A stretch of DNA of 64,000 bases from Rhopalosiphum padi (Eukaryota > Arthropoda > Insecta > Hemiptera > Aphididae): positions 33,517,858-33,581,857 of the forward strand of contig NC_083598.1 in the NCBI RefSeq assembly GCF_020882245.1, read 5' to 3'. Each line of letters begins with the position of its first letter. Positions within the stretch are counted from its first letter, which is position 1. The notes beneath the pieces were generated by a model, which did not search any database, was not told the DNA's origin, and saw nothing but the letters and a program-made list of their open reading frames with translations. This document shows, piece by piece, positions 11,004-24,470 of the stretch. The position numbers were made by a program, and so were the translations under genes.

Positions 11004-14000
11004 GTAAGACGTGCACCTATATAATGTACGGCAGGGATTACCAATTGAAATTTTTGGAGATCCACTTAAAGAATTCAGAAAGTTTTCTGGGTCTTAAAAA
11101 TTTAACATTCATGTTTCCGAATAAATTAATGGAAAAATTAAAAATATTACTAAAATTAATAAAAATCTTATTTAATTAACCGTTAAAAAACAAATGTTAA
11201 AATATAATACGTCTTGAGTATGGGCCCGATAAAGTTATTCGCTGACTATAGATTAATGACTCCCTGATGTACGTTTTCAAGGTCAATCATCGGCGATCCG
11301 CGATTGTAGGAACATTTTTGCGATTATTCGTCACTAACATATACCGGCTGTCCATAAAATTTATTGGAATATAACAATGATGACAATTTTCTTTAATAAA
11401 TGATAATAATAGCAATATATAGTATTATATTAGCATTTTACACAAATAAACTAGTCCAAGAAATACATAAAATTGAGCTTTAAAATATAAATTAAAAAAA
11501 AAATAATAATAATAATAGTAGTATTAAAATCTTCAAAGTTCGTGACAATTCTGACAATAACCAATTTATCATATTATATTCAAACATTTTAGACAGTATC
11601 TATTTATAATATATTTTTCAACAACAATTAATTATAGTTATCTAGTTTAGCTGCCATAACATATTAAACAAATTGGCAATTTACCGACAATTGTCTTTAA
11701 TGAATTTGTTAACAAACTTTAATTTTTTAATCCTATCTTATAATATATAATGCAAAATTATAGCTCTGTATCAATATATATATTATACAATGATGGTATA
11801 AGTAACAACCGTAAAGAACAATTTGTTCATATTGTTAAATTGTTTCATAATATGAAACTATCCATTATACATTTATAATCACAACTGATATCTGATCATA
11901 CTGATATAATAACCTATAATAATGTATATTATGATGAGCGGTGGACAATTTTTTCGATTGTAACTATTTTGCCCACAGGCCACAAGACGTATAGGTAACA
12001 CATTTAATTACAAATTGTCGTATGCTGCACTTTTTTAAAATTATATAAATACATTTTTCGAACAGAATATTATTATAATGGCATTGTGTGTAAAGAACAT
12101 TTTTTTACTGAGACCACATATTTCGCAATAGAAATGCATGAAACATTGGTGGAAACATGTTTAGTTCAGTACAATAATAATACCCTTACATTGAACCAAT
12201 AACTGACGATCAAGTTAATATTTTAGTTCTTAAAAGAGTAATTCACATTATATTTACGAACGTTCCGAGTTTATAGATAAATTAAGTTTTTGGACAGTTA
12301 TAATAAGTGCCTATAAAGTATTAAATAGAAGTAAATAATAATATTATTGTATACTTTGTAATACATTTATCGTAAATAATTTCTGAATAAGTTATAAATG
12401 TTAATATATTTTTCGTTTAATATATTTTAGTTTACGATATTTAGTTAGTGAGTCAGGTAAACTGTTTTTTAGTTATTAATTTAACTAGGCACGTATACAG
12501 AGGAAGGGGGTTAGGGATTCAAAAAATAAAAAAAAAATTATTTTGAGTAACGAGGAAAAAATTGTTTTATTATGTTGTGGCACAATAATAATAATAATAT
12601 TGTATTGCTATATTTTGTGATCCCCCCCCCCCCCGAATTTTTGTTTTGTATGCGTGCCTGTTTTTTAACTGTGAGTAAACGTCTATAAAATATTCAGCAG
12701 CTAGAACTTAAAAGGGAAATATACTTACATATATTTAGGTTTTATTTTTTTACTTTAATTTGAAGTAAGTAAACCTACTACAATTAGATAGTGTATACAG
12801 CATTGTTCAGTTATAAATTATACCATATTCAGAAAAAAATACGTATTTCAAGCATTTAATGAATCAATTAAAGTAAGCTAAATGTACATTTAACATGTGA
12901 TCTATAATTATTATTGCATTAAATTTTAGTGAACCATTAATTTAATCAATTCCTTTAAACAACTCGATATACGTTTGTATTATAATATAATCTTAGTTTT
13001 TAAACCTAAGTTTATACTATTACAACCACCGCGAAACCTCAAAAAAAACCTTTGAATCGCAATTACGGTAATGGTGATTAATTATTATTATTAAAATATT
13101 ATATAATTTATGCCTTACTACGAATGTTAAATTAACAAAATATTATTTCAGTAGATATTATTGAAATATAATTTTACAATGTATCATAATATAATAAACG
13201 ATTTATTAAACATATAATATTTAAATACTTCAATTATATAAAAAAAAAGTTAAATAATAGGTAGGTACTCTTGCTCAATCTAAAACTCGATGATACATAT
13301 CGTATAATATTGTATACATATTGTACAAAATTATTTACCGTGCATGCTTATTTCACATTCTTATTTTAACTTTAATAATACGTTTATTCAAATTCTAGTA
13401 TTTGGTTATTTAAGAATGTTAAGGACCCTTTTTTAAAATTCTGAAATTTGGAAGTGATCCATGGCGATTTCAACTTATTTTTACAAATTATGATATATCT
13501 TTAAATACATTAGCATGGACCTATTACTCTAAGTAAACAAAATTCATAAGCTTAAAAACTACTTATTTGAACTTAAATTTAGATACATCAATTTTTTCGA
13601 AAACTCATTTTGCTTAACAATTAAAAAGATTGATTATCACTAAAATTTGAATAAGTTAATTATTGAAGGAAAATACAAGAGATTAGAACACTTTGTAAAT
13701 CATCTTATGTATGCTAAATATAATATAATATAACGCTGGACATGTCATATGACATTCGAATGAAAATTCGGAACGAACACGTGTAAACAGAGTGCTCAAT
13801 GTGTATAATATTATAATGATTATAGTAGTTATATATTATATAATTAATACAACAATGAACATGAACAAATACAACTGAAATATAAAACGCGTATCGCAAT
13901 GTTATGATTTTTTATTACTCTAAACTAGAAAATGTTATATAAGTTAACATATTACATTATAATATCGTTAATATAATTATAGAAGTCCTCTCAAAAACGA

Positions 14001-14709
14001 AAGTATGGCGGAAGACTAGGTGTAATAAAAATATAATTTAAAAAAATAATTCAGATCTCGTCCACAACAAATTTTAGTGGGCATAACTGAGGGAAATTCC
14101 AAATAAGGCTCAGTCCCCAATGTGTTAACGACACCGCAAATTTCAAATTAATTCCTCTTTTTATTATTTTCTAAACGATTTGCATTTTTTAAATATTGTA
14201 TTTAAAACACATTTTTTTGTATCAATTAAGACTTTTGTTACTATTGATGATCAAATATGCAAGCTTATATAATGCATGATTTTTATATCACTTTTGTAAA
14301 TATTTTAATTATCATGTTATTAAAAATTAAAAATATTAAAATAACGTGTTCACAATAATACTATTAATATTATTAAATAAAAACATCACTGTGGATTGTC
14401 TGTTAGCTCAAAATATTGTCAATGTATTCAATATGAAGTTAATTAACAACAATATTTATCTATACTATACTTACACAACTATCTACATCTATCTCAAATT
14501 TATTCCAAAATGAAAGGTAGAATTTTAATTATTTAAGTACAGACACTCATACTTTCGGTTATTTTATTTTTATTTTATATGAAAGGATATAGGAAATAAA
14601 ATGCTAATGGAAAATTAATTGTTATTTTATTATAACATAAAAATTTACATAGATATTATGATTATTTCTAAATAAAAAAATGCGTTTCCCTACAAACGTT
14701 ATTTCGCAG
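11004..14709 (+). other. intron of the secreted orphan gene
   Basis: A 3.7-kb AT-rich intron with donor GTAAGA and acceptor TTATTTCGCAG ending at 14709. It contains a 175-bp hAT-like element at 12486-12660. I see no further exon with good sites in frame, but a small one could be missed. Confidence 0.5.
12486..12660. mobile_element. short non-autonomous hAT-like element (MITE)
   Basis: The ends form an inverted repeat: TAGGCACGTATACA at the left and TGTATGCGTGCCTG at the right (13 of 14 positions pair). TAG...CTG termini and a G-rich stretch just inside are typical of hAT relatives. Flanks AATTTAAC and TTTTTAAC match at 6 of 8 positions if one T is allowed at the right junction, so the duplication is decayed. 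The interior is AT-rich with a run of 13 C at 12622-12634 and no coding capacity. Confidence 0.55.
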
Positions 14710-15219
14710 GTAATGTGTGAAAGAGCCATTGATGAAGATTCAGAGGTGTACAAAGCGATCAGCGAGAATAAGGTAGGATTGGTAACCCATATGATCACTA
14801 CTAAAGGACTTGAAAAGGCTTCAAGACAGTTGCATATGTCCCCGCTCAGAGTTACTGATATAAATCCAACGGTAGATGATGAGGATGTTACTGCAGCTGA
14901 AGAACAACCACGTAATCTACGCCACCAACGTCTACGTCCACTAATGCCTACTTATATGGCACCGAATGAGGAAATACAATACAATACCAAAACAGAAACT
15001 GATGGTGAACCAGAAGTAGAGATGTCACAAGCAATAAATAACCTACCTGAAATCGGCAACGTTGAGAAGATGACGACAAGACATGACGATGAAAGCGAAT
15101 TCGCAAACGACGACAAAGAAAGCGAAACATTTGGAGACTACCGTTCAAATTTGGTTTCCGAACGGCCAAAAGTAAGACGCGTCAGGTCTAAAAAAAGGAC
15201 TGCCATGGTTCAGCTGTAA
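14710..15219 (+). CDS. secreted orphan protein, last exon
   Basis: The exon opens after TTATTTCGCAG and continues the frame of 10932-11003, giving 193 residues. The mature part starts VMCERAIDEDSEVYKAISEN and has a single cysteine at residue 27. The middle, about residues 79-167, is acidic and hydrophilic with clusters such as VDDEDV, HDDESE and NDDKESE. Residues 176-187 are strongly basic (RPKVRRVRSKKR), followed by TAMVQL. There is no transmembrane segment after the signal peptide and no domain I recognise. The charge pattern suggests a largely disordered secreted protein. In an aphid, a salivary, cuticle or reproductive-gland product would each be possible, but the sequence decides none of these. 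Codon use is clearly more protein-like than the surrounding DNA, and the 73-codon minus frame at 14948-15169 is its shadow. Confidence 0.68.
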   Translation, partial: VMCERAIDEDSEVYKAISENKVGLVTHMITTKGLEKASRQLHMSPLRVTDINPTVDDEDVTAAEEQPRNLRHQRLRPLMPTYMAPNEEIQYNTKTETDGEPEVEMSQAINNLPEIGNVEKMTTRHDDESEFANDDKESETFGDYRSNLVSERPKVRRVRSKKRTAMVQL

Positions 15220-15276
15220 ATCCCTACCACCGACAAGCGAATATTACTGACATTTTATATATGATTATAAACACAA

Positions 15277-15282
15277 AATAAA
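15277..15282 (+). terminator. polyadenylation signal of the secreted orphan gene
   Basis: AATAAA, continued as AATAAATAAATAAAA, starts 58 nt after the stop codon. Position and repetition make it a likely 3' end. Confidence 0.55.
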
Positions 15283-18200
15283 TAAATAAAAAAAAACTCC
15301 AACTACTTCAATACCTAATATAGTATATATTTTATCCTAGAACTCGTTTTACATAATCAATTTATCCAGTGTTGGTCATTATTTAGTTAAATAATTAGTA
15401 ATTGTTAAATTGTATATTATACGACATACGTTATACAAATAATAATCTGTATAATGTAGATAAATAAGTTTTTTTTGTCTGTGAAAAATATAAAATTAAA
15501 TTAATACATTACAGAACAAAATAATAATGAAACAATAATTTATTAGTTCTATGATTTAATAAATACTACAAGAATCACAGGTTAAAATATCTTGTTTAGC
15601 ACGATCGTAAAATACATAAATATTAATATATTATAATGTACCTATAGTTAAATTTTAAGTTTTTATACTATCTACCTAAACATTCATTTTTTTTAATGTT
15701 AACTTGTTTAATAATTATCGCTTATCTTACAGAACGATATGTAGTGTTAATGTGTCTTAAACCGATGGCCACTATTTTTCAATCATATTAATTTAACGGA
15801 AAATCTTTATAAGTCACTCTTCTAGTTTATAACCAGAAACCGTTCATAAATATGATATAATGTTCACAGTTAAATATAATAAATTAAAGACTATTATTGT
15901 TTGCTAAAACAATATATAAGCAGGACAGAAACTACAAATATTTTATTTTAAAGTAATCTAAGTTCCTTCGCCACTCTCATCCCCAAATGACTGAAAAGGA
16001 AATGGCATAGAACCTATAGAATAAAGGTAAATTAAATTTAAAATGTGTAATATTATTATTACTTGAAACTGTTGATTGACCAACGCAATAAATACAAAAT
16101 ACCTTATACAGGTAGGTATCATATTAATGTACGATTACTTACACGGTAGATCCAAATTTGATCATGATTGTTATGTACAAAGTAGGTTGTAATACAATTG
16201 GTTCCTAGTTAGAACCTTTATCAAATTAATGCTAAACTTTCATAAATAATCTTTTTATAAGGTTCAAATGATTAAAATAAAATAAAAATAAAATAAAAAT
16301 AAAATATGAATATTAGGGTTAGTTAAAATATTTTGGTTCAAACATGTTATATTTGATTACTTTAAATTAATGACGTTGTATATTTTGTTTTTAATTTATT
16401 GTAATTACTATATAATTATACAAAAATCTCAAACAAAATTCAAAAACCAATTAAGATGTATATTTGTTAAATTAGTATAGGAACTCAGTATCAAATATAT
16501 AATCATATATAACACTAAATTGCTTATATAATACTTAGATGTTTATACAATTTTTTTTTTCAAACAAGAACCAACCTTTTTGAACATTTGGATGTATCTA
16601 AATTAAAATTTTCAATTGTAGTTTCTGAGTTATTAAAATTATTAACATTTATTTGCTAAAAATAATATTCCTCAAAAATATTAGATAATATATAATATGT
16701 TATTTAATATTCTTATTATGTTAAAAGATAATATAAATTATTAATTACGATTCGTATTATTTAGTTTGTTAGTTATCCATGCCTGTAAATGCAGCAGTAA
16801 ATTGTACACCTAAAATATAATATACGTTACAAAAATATAACTTTATCATAGCCCGCTACACTACAGAATATCTATCACAGTAACGCATATGGTTTGTACA
16901 ATATATTGATAAAAATAAATGAAAACTATACAGTATACCCGAAAAATGACGTACCTATTATTGTCGTTTTGATCGATTTCTTTCATCCTATTTGCACGTT
17001 ATACACACCATCGGGCTATTTTAATATCAATAATGTGGTAGTACCTATACAACACGTATGTGTGTCATGTGTACATATACCACGAAGCATCGTAATATAT
17101 TATGGTCTTTTTGAATTACAATTTTTTGTCACTGTCTTTTGCCAAAGTCGTTTTATGTATGAAAAACATACACAAATCGCTCGATTTATTATTATGCAGC
17201 GCCCTTATCGATAAGATTTACGAGATCTTAACATAAAGTTCATGTTGTAATACCACGTGTTTGATCGGTAGTTTAATGCACGAGCTATCCTGAAACAAAA
17301 TTATGAATTCTCTATACTGGTAAATGTAAACTTATAGTAATACTATACTGTCTATAATGTATTCATAATCTGAACTAAATAAAACGAAATTTGTTTTTAA
17401 ATGCAATTTGTAAAACCTAAAACACATGTAAATTATAAATCGTTGATTTTTATATTTATTTATTAATTATAACGCAACGTTAAAAAATCAAAAACAATCA
17501 ATACAATAATATCATCACGTAAATTGTATATGAGCTTTATTTTAAACTATTGAATTGCATGGTTGTTCAGGACGTTTTCAATTACAAAAAAAAAAAAAAT
17601 TTAAATTATATTGTTCCAAGTCCATTAGTTTTATTAACTAATACTAGAATAATAAAAGGTTGTATGTACATCGTGAAGTATATACACCATGTGTAATGAA
17701 TTATACTGCAATTGTTATTGCCTACTTATATGTATCATATTGTTAACTGCCAATTGGTGTAAATTTTATATAATATATAAATAAATAAATAAATATAATT
17801 GGTATTTGTAATTTGTGTATACAAATTGAATAGTTTGATTGGGTCTTATAAATACTTAAAAATTATAACACAAATAAATATATTTATAAAATATTTTATA
17901 CATTCATGCCCTATAAATATAAATAAAAATTATATTTTATATCCTTAATTATTTAAACATATTGTACTTATTATAATATTATGGGTGTACGTCAAAAGAG
18001 CAAACGGAAATTCAAAAAAATACAAGGAAAAAATATAAAAATTAATAATACGAGTATATTCAAATAAATACGAAGATCATTCATTACAAGGCTATAACTT
18101 TCATATGAAGCGATTTGGTCAACATTATTTATGTTTGTAGATTTTTATATTTTTGCAGGACCTTGGATAGCGTAATAAAATACTATTATTGTTTATTGAA

Positions 18201-18436
18201 CTTTGACTTTGATCTGAATCAAATATTTATAAACAAAACAGAGAATTACCAGAAAAAACAACATTTATAGTAACTATATTATTATGCTCTTATATATTAC
18301 ATACGAATATTGAAATATGGGTATATATGTATGTATCTGTATTATATATTGCATCAAGAGACTCTAGATCGAATTGAGTAGTATAATTTGGTTTCACAAA
18401 ATGATATATTTATGACAGTACTATTAAACTATGTAG

Positions 18437-18467
<31 letters not shown>

Positions 18468-21400
18468 TAATGCTTTTCAATCTCCTTGTATGCTATTATT
18501 ATATTATTAAACGACGTGCCCATATTCTGTTAAAATAAATAAATAAATAGCACGCATAATATATTTGAATTCGGATAAATTCATCAGTTTCTATATATAA
18601 TATAATGATATTATATGTACTTATTGTTATCAGAAAAGTTCGTGAATACTTGAAGTATAAATTACATGAATTTTCATTGCTTTCGATCATTGCTTGATCA
18701 ATACTTCACCTACCGTAATTGACACTTGCGTACGTGATATCGACCAGAGAATACTTGAATTTAGAAAATTTGAAATATACCTTTCCTATAAATTCGTAAC
18801 TATTTAAATTTAATAAAAATATTAAAAAATAAAATTGAAAAATGATATTTAATTATTAATAATTATTTTATAATTTAATAATATTTTATCAGTTTTAATA
18901 ATTAATACTTTGTACTTTCTATTGCATTTTTCTACTATGACATTTTTTCAAAATATAATTTAATTTTTAAAACTATATATTTTAGTCCAAAACTGAAAAA
19001 GATCAAAATTTCAGAAAAACGTCAAAAGTCTATATTATCATAAACGAGAAAACTAATGAGAAAATGGAAAATATGTCTTTCGCCATAATGAATAAATCAT
19101 GAACCACAATAAGACATAAAGTAAATGTTTTTTAGAATCTTTCTATAGAAAAAAAATGATACCATATTATGTACCTACTTGAAAAATATTGTAAAAAGGC
19201 TATAGGTACTTAATTTAAATATTATAATATTATAATTGAATATTTTAAATAAAATAATTATTTTGTTTTGTCATTCAAGTAAATTAAATTTTTTTTCAAA
19301 TAAATAATATAATGTACATTGAGTTATGAAGTATTTTTTTTTTTTTAAATATAGGTTGGTAAAATTATACGCACTGGTTACGAAAATACAATTTTAAACA
19401 ATTACCTATTATACTATTATACGAACGTCCTTTCATAACGATAATAATTTAATTATAGATACGATGCATACCAATAATTAAGTGAATTCTCGGAAACGAA
19501 GTAAACTATTATCATTAACAAACCACGGCAGCCCAAACAGTTTTATCTTGTAATTTTTATAATTTTCCAGATGTTTAAAAAGGTACGCAGTTTGGCTGTG
19601 TATTTGTGTGTTTGGCGTTCACCGTACGTCGTTGTTATTTCCTCCACTTCTTACTACCAATAGCATAATGTTGTTGTTATTTTTTATTATGTTTACCGTA
19701 TAGCTTCAGCTCGTTATTTTCGGTTGATAAATCTGACCAAACACGTAGTTTTCATCGTTATTATCGTGACATCTCTTCTCATTACAGTATCATTTTGGAT
19801 TTCCTCGAATATCTTGCGAATTTTCAATGTCGTTATTACACATGATATATAATATTATACAATATAATACACATATAATGTATGTATATATAACACGTAC
19901 ATAGTGCCATAGTGTGTTACTGTGTATGCACTGTACAGGATAATATTATATCGTTATAAAAATTTCGTAAGCTGTCAAATAAAATAAAATAAAATGAAAG
20001 TATGTATTATAGTTATTAATAATATTAACAAAAAACTAGTATGCAATGTTTAAAAAATGCAAGAACTGAAAATATATTATTGAAATAAAATATAAACAAT
20101 GTTTAATATATATTTTGAATATTACCAATAGGTTGGTATTCATGAAATTTAAATGACTATAGACTGCGCTACTTTTCTGCTTAACTAATTTACTACAAAA
20201 TCAATATGTGTACAAAGTGATACTAAGAAAAATATTGTAATTTTAAATATGAAATGATGTCCTAATAAATTTTCGAGATATTATATAATGTACACATTAA
20301 AATCTCATTAAATTTAATAAAATAAATATGAAATAAAATATTAAAATTTTTTCCAAAATAGTAAAACCTGAAAATAATAACTTTAAATAATTATAAAAAT
20401 ATACTTTTGTCAATTAAGTTTGGAACACCATTTTTTATCTGATCTTAAACCAATAGTAATTTTGTTTTTGAGTTCTAAAAATACAGTCACAGATTGCAAT
20501 TTTAGTATTATTAGCGGCTGTGCGACAGTCATCGTGGTCGTAATTGAGCGAGTCACTTATCGAAAGTAGACAGATAACCTAACGGGTGTAACCTTGAAAA
20601 TTACTAAAGTACCTATGACAAATATTTGTTCCCTATGCCACCCGGCTACAGTCACAAAGAAATATTTAAATATTATCAAAAAGTTAAAAATTGTCGAAAC
20701 AATGAGTGTAGAAACCTTAGAGGATCAGTTCATATATGAATAATTATTATTCTACTTATAATATTAAATTTTAGTTGAGCGATTAACAAATAACATAACA
20801 GGAGATTATAATAATATACTGGATGAAAGAGATAGATTTCAACAAGAACGACTTTTTAGAACGAAGCATTTACATGCAGTTAGTATAAATGCAGAATTCT
20901 TTTATAGTAATATTTTTCATATGAAAACAAAATAATAAAATGTTAATCCTCGTGAATGACGCGTTGTTTATAATATGTTCACTTTGAAGTTTGAATATGA
21001 TATAACACCATTACATAAAATTTCAACAGTTATTCTTAATAAAAAATAAACTTATACGAATACGAGAATTTACTGTTTTAAAATTGTATTGTTTTATTAT
21101 TAAAACCTGAATAGAATGCCATATTATAATAATAATCAAAGGTGGACATTAAGTAGTTAAAAAATTCAAGTTAATATACCTAAATATTTTTAACTTTTTA
21201 TTTTTATTTTTAAATTGATTTTCTAACTTATCTAGGTAATTTAAGTGAATTTTAAAATAATTTAACTTTATTCGAATGATTTAAAAATAATCCATCAAGG
21301 TTAAATTAAAAATTCTTTTTAAACTGAATAAACTAATAAATACACTAACTTACAACCGTATAGATCTGATGTTACACGGTTTTAAATAAGCATAATACAA

Positions 21401-21720
21401 TATATTAATATACATAATATAGGCAATACATACTGTAGTTTTAAGTTTATTATAAACGCATAAAATGTTTGATCAATAATTGTTGAAAATCGGATGGCGC
21501 GACGGACGAAGAAAACATTATTGGCAGCCATTGTTTCCCATAAGGACCGACCGTCGATGGAAATATAAATGTCACCCTCTCGCGAGTAAACCATATTCAA
21601 TGATTACAATGTGGACCACGATTGATGTGGCAAATTTTATACCACAGTTGAGACGGCGGAATTCTTATAGAATATATTATACCACGTATATGGTTTGCGT
21701 TACTATGACGAGTACATAGA
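15283..21720. other. intergenic AT-rich DNA with short tandem repeats
   Basis: No supported gene. Visible items are an AAAATAAAAT tandem block near 16274-16305, a (TA)n tract at 18437-18461, and slightly GC-richer islands at about 19570-19830 and 20500-20650. The first island contains a good acceptor-like TCTCTTCTCATTACAG, but no complete exon model follows. Open frames at 16894-17214 plus and 18499-18690 minus look like chance. Confidence 0.5.
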
Positions 21721-21755
21721 TATAAATGGCGCCGTTCGAGTTTGTTGTGCAGTGC
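21721..21755 (+). promoter_or_regulatory. TATA plus initiator core promoter
   Basis: TATAAATGG starts at 21721, and TGCAGTGCG with its A at 21751 lies exactly 30 bp downstream. That is the spacing expected for an arthropod TATA/initiator promoter. The sequence between is CpG-rich in an AT-rich setting. Confidence 0.5.
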
Positions 21756-21947
21756 GACAACATTTCGGCAAAAAGATTCTCGAACGTATTATCATTGATA
21801 AATACATAGAAACTAAATACTATTTGTAATCAACGATATTGTCATATTTGTATAATTTAGTGGACGGTGGTGTTATTATATTTAGGAGTATCGCCATTCC
21901 AAGTACGACGAAATGTCCGACTCCTAAGAATTACGAACCGCATTAAG
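21751..21947 (+). other. putative untranslated first exon
   Basis: From the predicted start at 21751 the transcript would run 197 nt to a donor, AAG|GTAATA. Its only late ATG gives MSDS then stop, so the exon is probably 5' UTR. Positions 21886-21947 also look like an internal exon by themselves, since TATATTTAG precedes them and one frame is open throughout. The downstream coding exons were not identified with confidence. Confidence 0.3.
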
Positions 21948-23965
21948 GTAATATTTCACATTAGTCATCATCTATAATTATGTACATTATTAAAAAGCTG
22001 TTTGCAGTGCGACACGTCTCTATGGTCGATATTTAGATATACCTAATCATTCAAATTATTGTAGTTTCAAATAATTTAGTACTAGTGTATAAGCTTATAA
22101 ATGACTGCAATATACCGATACCTATTTAAAAATAATAATATAATTACTTAATAATATATTATAAAACAAAATAAATTTACAAATAGAAGTATTTTATTTC
22201 CACAATTAAGTGACACAGTTTGACTGTAGTAGTTCTTAGAATATTGTAAGTTAGCCATTATCACAGAAATCTATGAAATAATAAGAAACTAAAATGATTC
22301 GAAAAGTTTAAATAATCAATATATTTTTTAACTCTTTAGTAGTTACGCATCGCACTTTAATCTTGGATATATTTGTTTAAAAACAACGGTTTATGCTTGA
22401 AAAACAAATTTGGATGTGAACTAGAGTGGTATGAACATTTGAATTTAAAATAAAAAATAAATAGGTCGACCAAAATAAAGAAATGCGTGCTATTTCTCGT
22501 TCGAATCGTTCTGTGTTTATCTTATTTTTTGTTCCAAAGAAAATCTACCGCGTACAACGCAATATAATTGCAATAGACACGGTTTTTCGTATATGTACAC
22601 CACATACACATAAAGTAATAATAGTCTCAACATCTATTTTTTTTTTTTACATTAAATTTCTATAGTAAGTACAGAAGTGTGACATGATTATTTCGACTTA
22701 TTTAATTTTTCAGTTGTACACGTTATTCTAGTTTTTATATTTATTGTTGTTTGTATAGTATTTCATGTTGTATGTTTTGTCCAATCATTGTGCGTACCTC
22801 ACAGGAATGGCTTAAAAATGTAACGAGTTCTATATTATTATTATTATTATTATTATAACAAACGATGGGTGTTAGGTACACTTTATGAAATAATAGTACA
22901 TTAACATTTAAAACTTTTTAGGCGATGGTATTATATATGTACATTTCATAAAATAATGGTATCAACAAACCAGTTTTTAAAATAAACATGGACAGTACAA
23001 TATTGCATACATACACGCTATTCCGTTACATATCACATCCACTGTGAAATAATATGTTTTGACGAATATTAAAATTTTGTATTATATTGATGCTTTAGAT
23101 TAGCAAAATCTAAAAAAATAAACTTCATCAGATAAAAAGTACTTTTTTTTAAGAATCACACAAGTTTAAGTGAGTTACCAGAGAGAACGCAATAATTTTA
23201 GTTATAATATTATCAGTTATCACCTATATTAAACACAAGAATACATATTAAAAATACTAAACACCTATATCTTAAAAGCGATTATTTTTTTAATTTGAGA
23301 ATATTTTAAAACCTTTTTACCTAAAGCTTATAGATTTACTGCGAAAAACGATTAGAAAGATTTAAGCCACAGCGTTATAGATATAAAAATATTTAAAAAC
23401 TAATATCATGGTTATTATAATAATATTTTTTTAAAACAAAATTTTACTAATTATATTTATAGAATATTAACTAATATTATTTAAATATTATCTTAAAACG
23501 TAATAAAAATATGTTTTGATTATTTTGTGTGATATATATTTGAATTCCAATTTAGACATTACGGAATTTTCAAAAAAAATCACAAACTTCATAATATTCA
23601 GTAAAAAAAAAAAATAAAGGCTTTCTTTTGAAAATAAGAAGTATATATTATATAAAAAAATCGAGTACTTGGAAGTTTTTGGTTATAAAGTATATATATT
23701 ACATTAAAAATCAAAAAATCAGAATATTTGTAATAATGCATTATAAAGGATAAATTATGACTAAGTATATCACTATATGTATATATAAATGTATATAGTG
23801 ACAAAGGCCACATACTGTGTTATGGAAACTACGTAAAGGTATACACGTACATTATATTAAACTTCTACAATATACAGTATATGCTACCACCATCACTACC
23901 ACTATTATACCACCTTCCACAGTGTATATATATATACACTTGTATATTTATTATTATTATTATAG
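21948..23965. other. AT-rich DNA, presumed intron or intergenic
   Basis: Nothing supported. It contains a TTA microsatellite near 22835-22857 and AT-rich chance frames such as 22483-22665 plus and 23598-23813 minus. If the exon at 21751-21947 is real, this is intron. Confidence 0.45.
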
Positions 23966-24018
23966 TCGAGTATATATTGGAATTTACTTTCGACGAAGAA
24001 AGGACCGCCGTTGAAAAG
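23966..24018 (+). CDS. candidate internal microexon
   Basis: The acceptor ATTATTATTATTATAG and the donor AAAAG|GTAAGA flank 53 nt. One frame reads EYILEFTFDEERTAVEK with two leading bases. Another frame is also open, so the reading is ambiguous. It lies 2 kb downstream of the promoter at 21721 and could belong to that transcript. No family is recognised. Confidence 0.2.
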
Positions 24019-24470
24019 GTAAGATCCGCTTTATACCGCCTGCACAGAGTTCATTGTCGGCGGTGTCGTCTTTCTCGAACGCTTCATTAATTTTCGATTC
24101 CGACGGGCAATTTTTATTTCGCTCGTCGATATATGTAATTTATTTATTTTCTTGCCGTACGGGGTTTTTTTTTACACGCGGACGGAATGCGCGTTTTCGT
24201 GCTGCATACCAGCTATTTTCATGGTTGGGTAAGGGGAATAAGTGCGCACTCGTATACCGCCGTTCGTATCTACAAGCGAAAAGAGGCGTGGTGGGACGAA
24301 AGATAAATAATAAAAAAAAACCACGGTTCGTAATAGTTATTCGCCGCTTTACGTATATTATAATGCATATCGCGCGCGCGCGCGCGCGTGTGTGTGTGTA
24401 TGAGGGTGTGTGTGAGGGTATACGTATGCGTGCGCAAGAAATTCGGAATATAAGCAATGAGAAATTAAAT
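24019..24470. other. CpG-rich island with (CG)n(TG)n tract
   Basis: A 450-bp island much richer in CpG than its flanks. (CG)9 at 24371-24388 passes directly into (TG)n, a sequence type able to adopt Z-DNA. Both strands are open for 100-140 codons in unrelated frames (24054-24473 plus, 24140-24457 minus), which reflects low stop density in GC-rich DNA rather than two genes. A promoter, enhancer or first exon is more likely than a single-exon protein gene. Confidence 0.35.
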
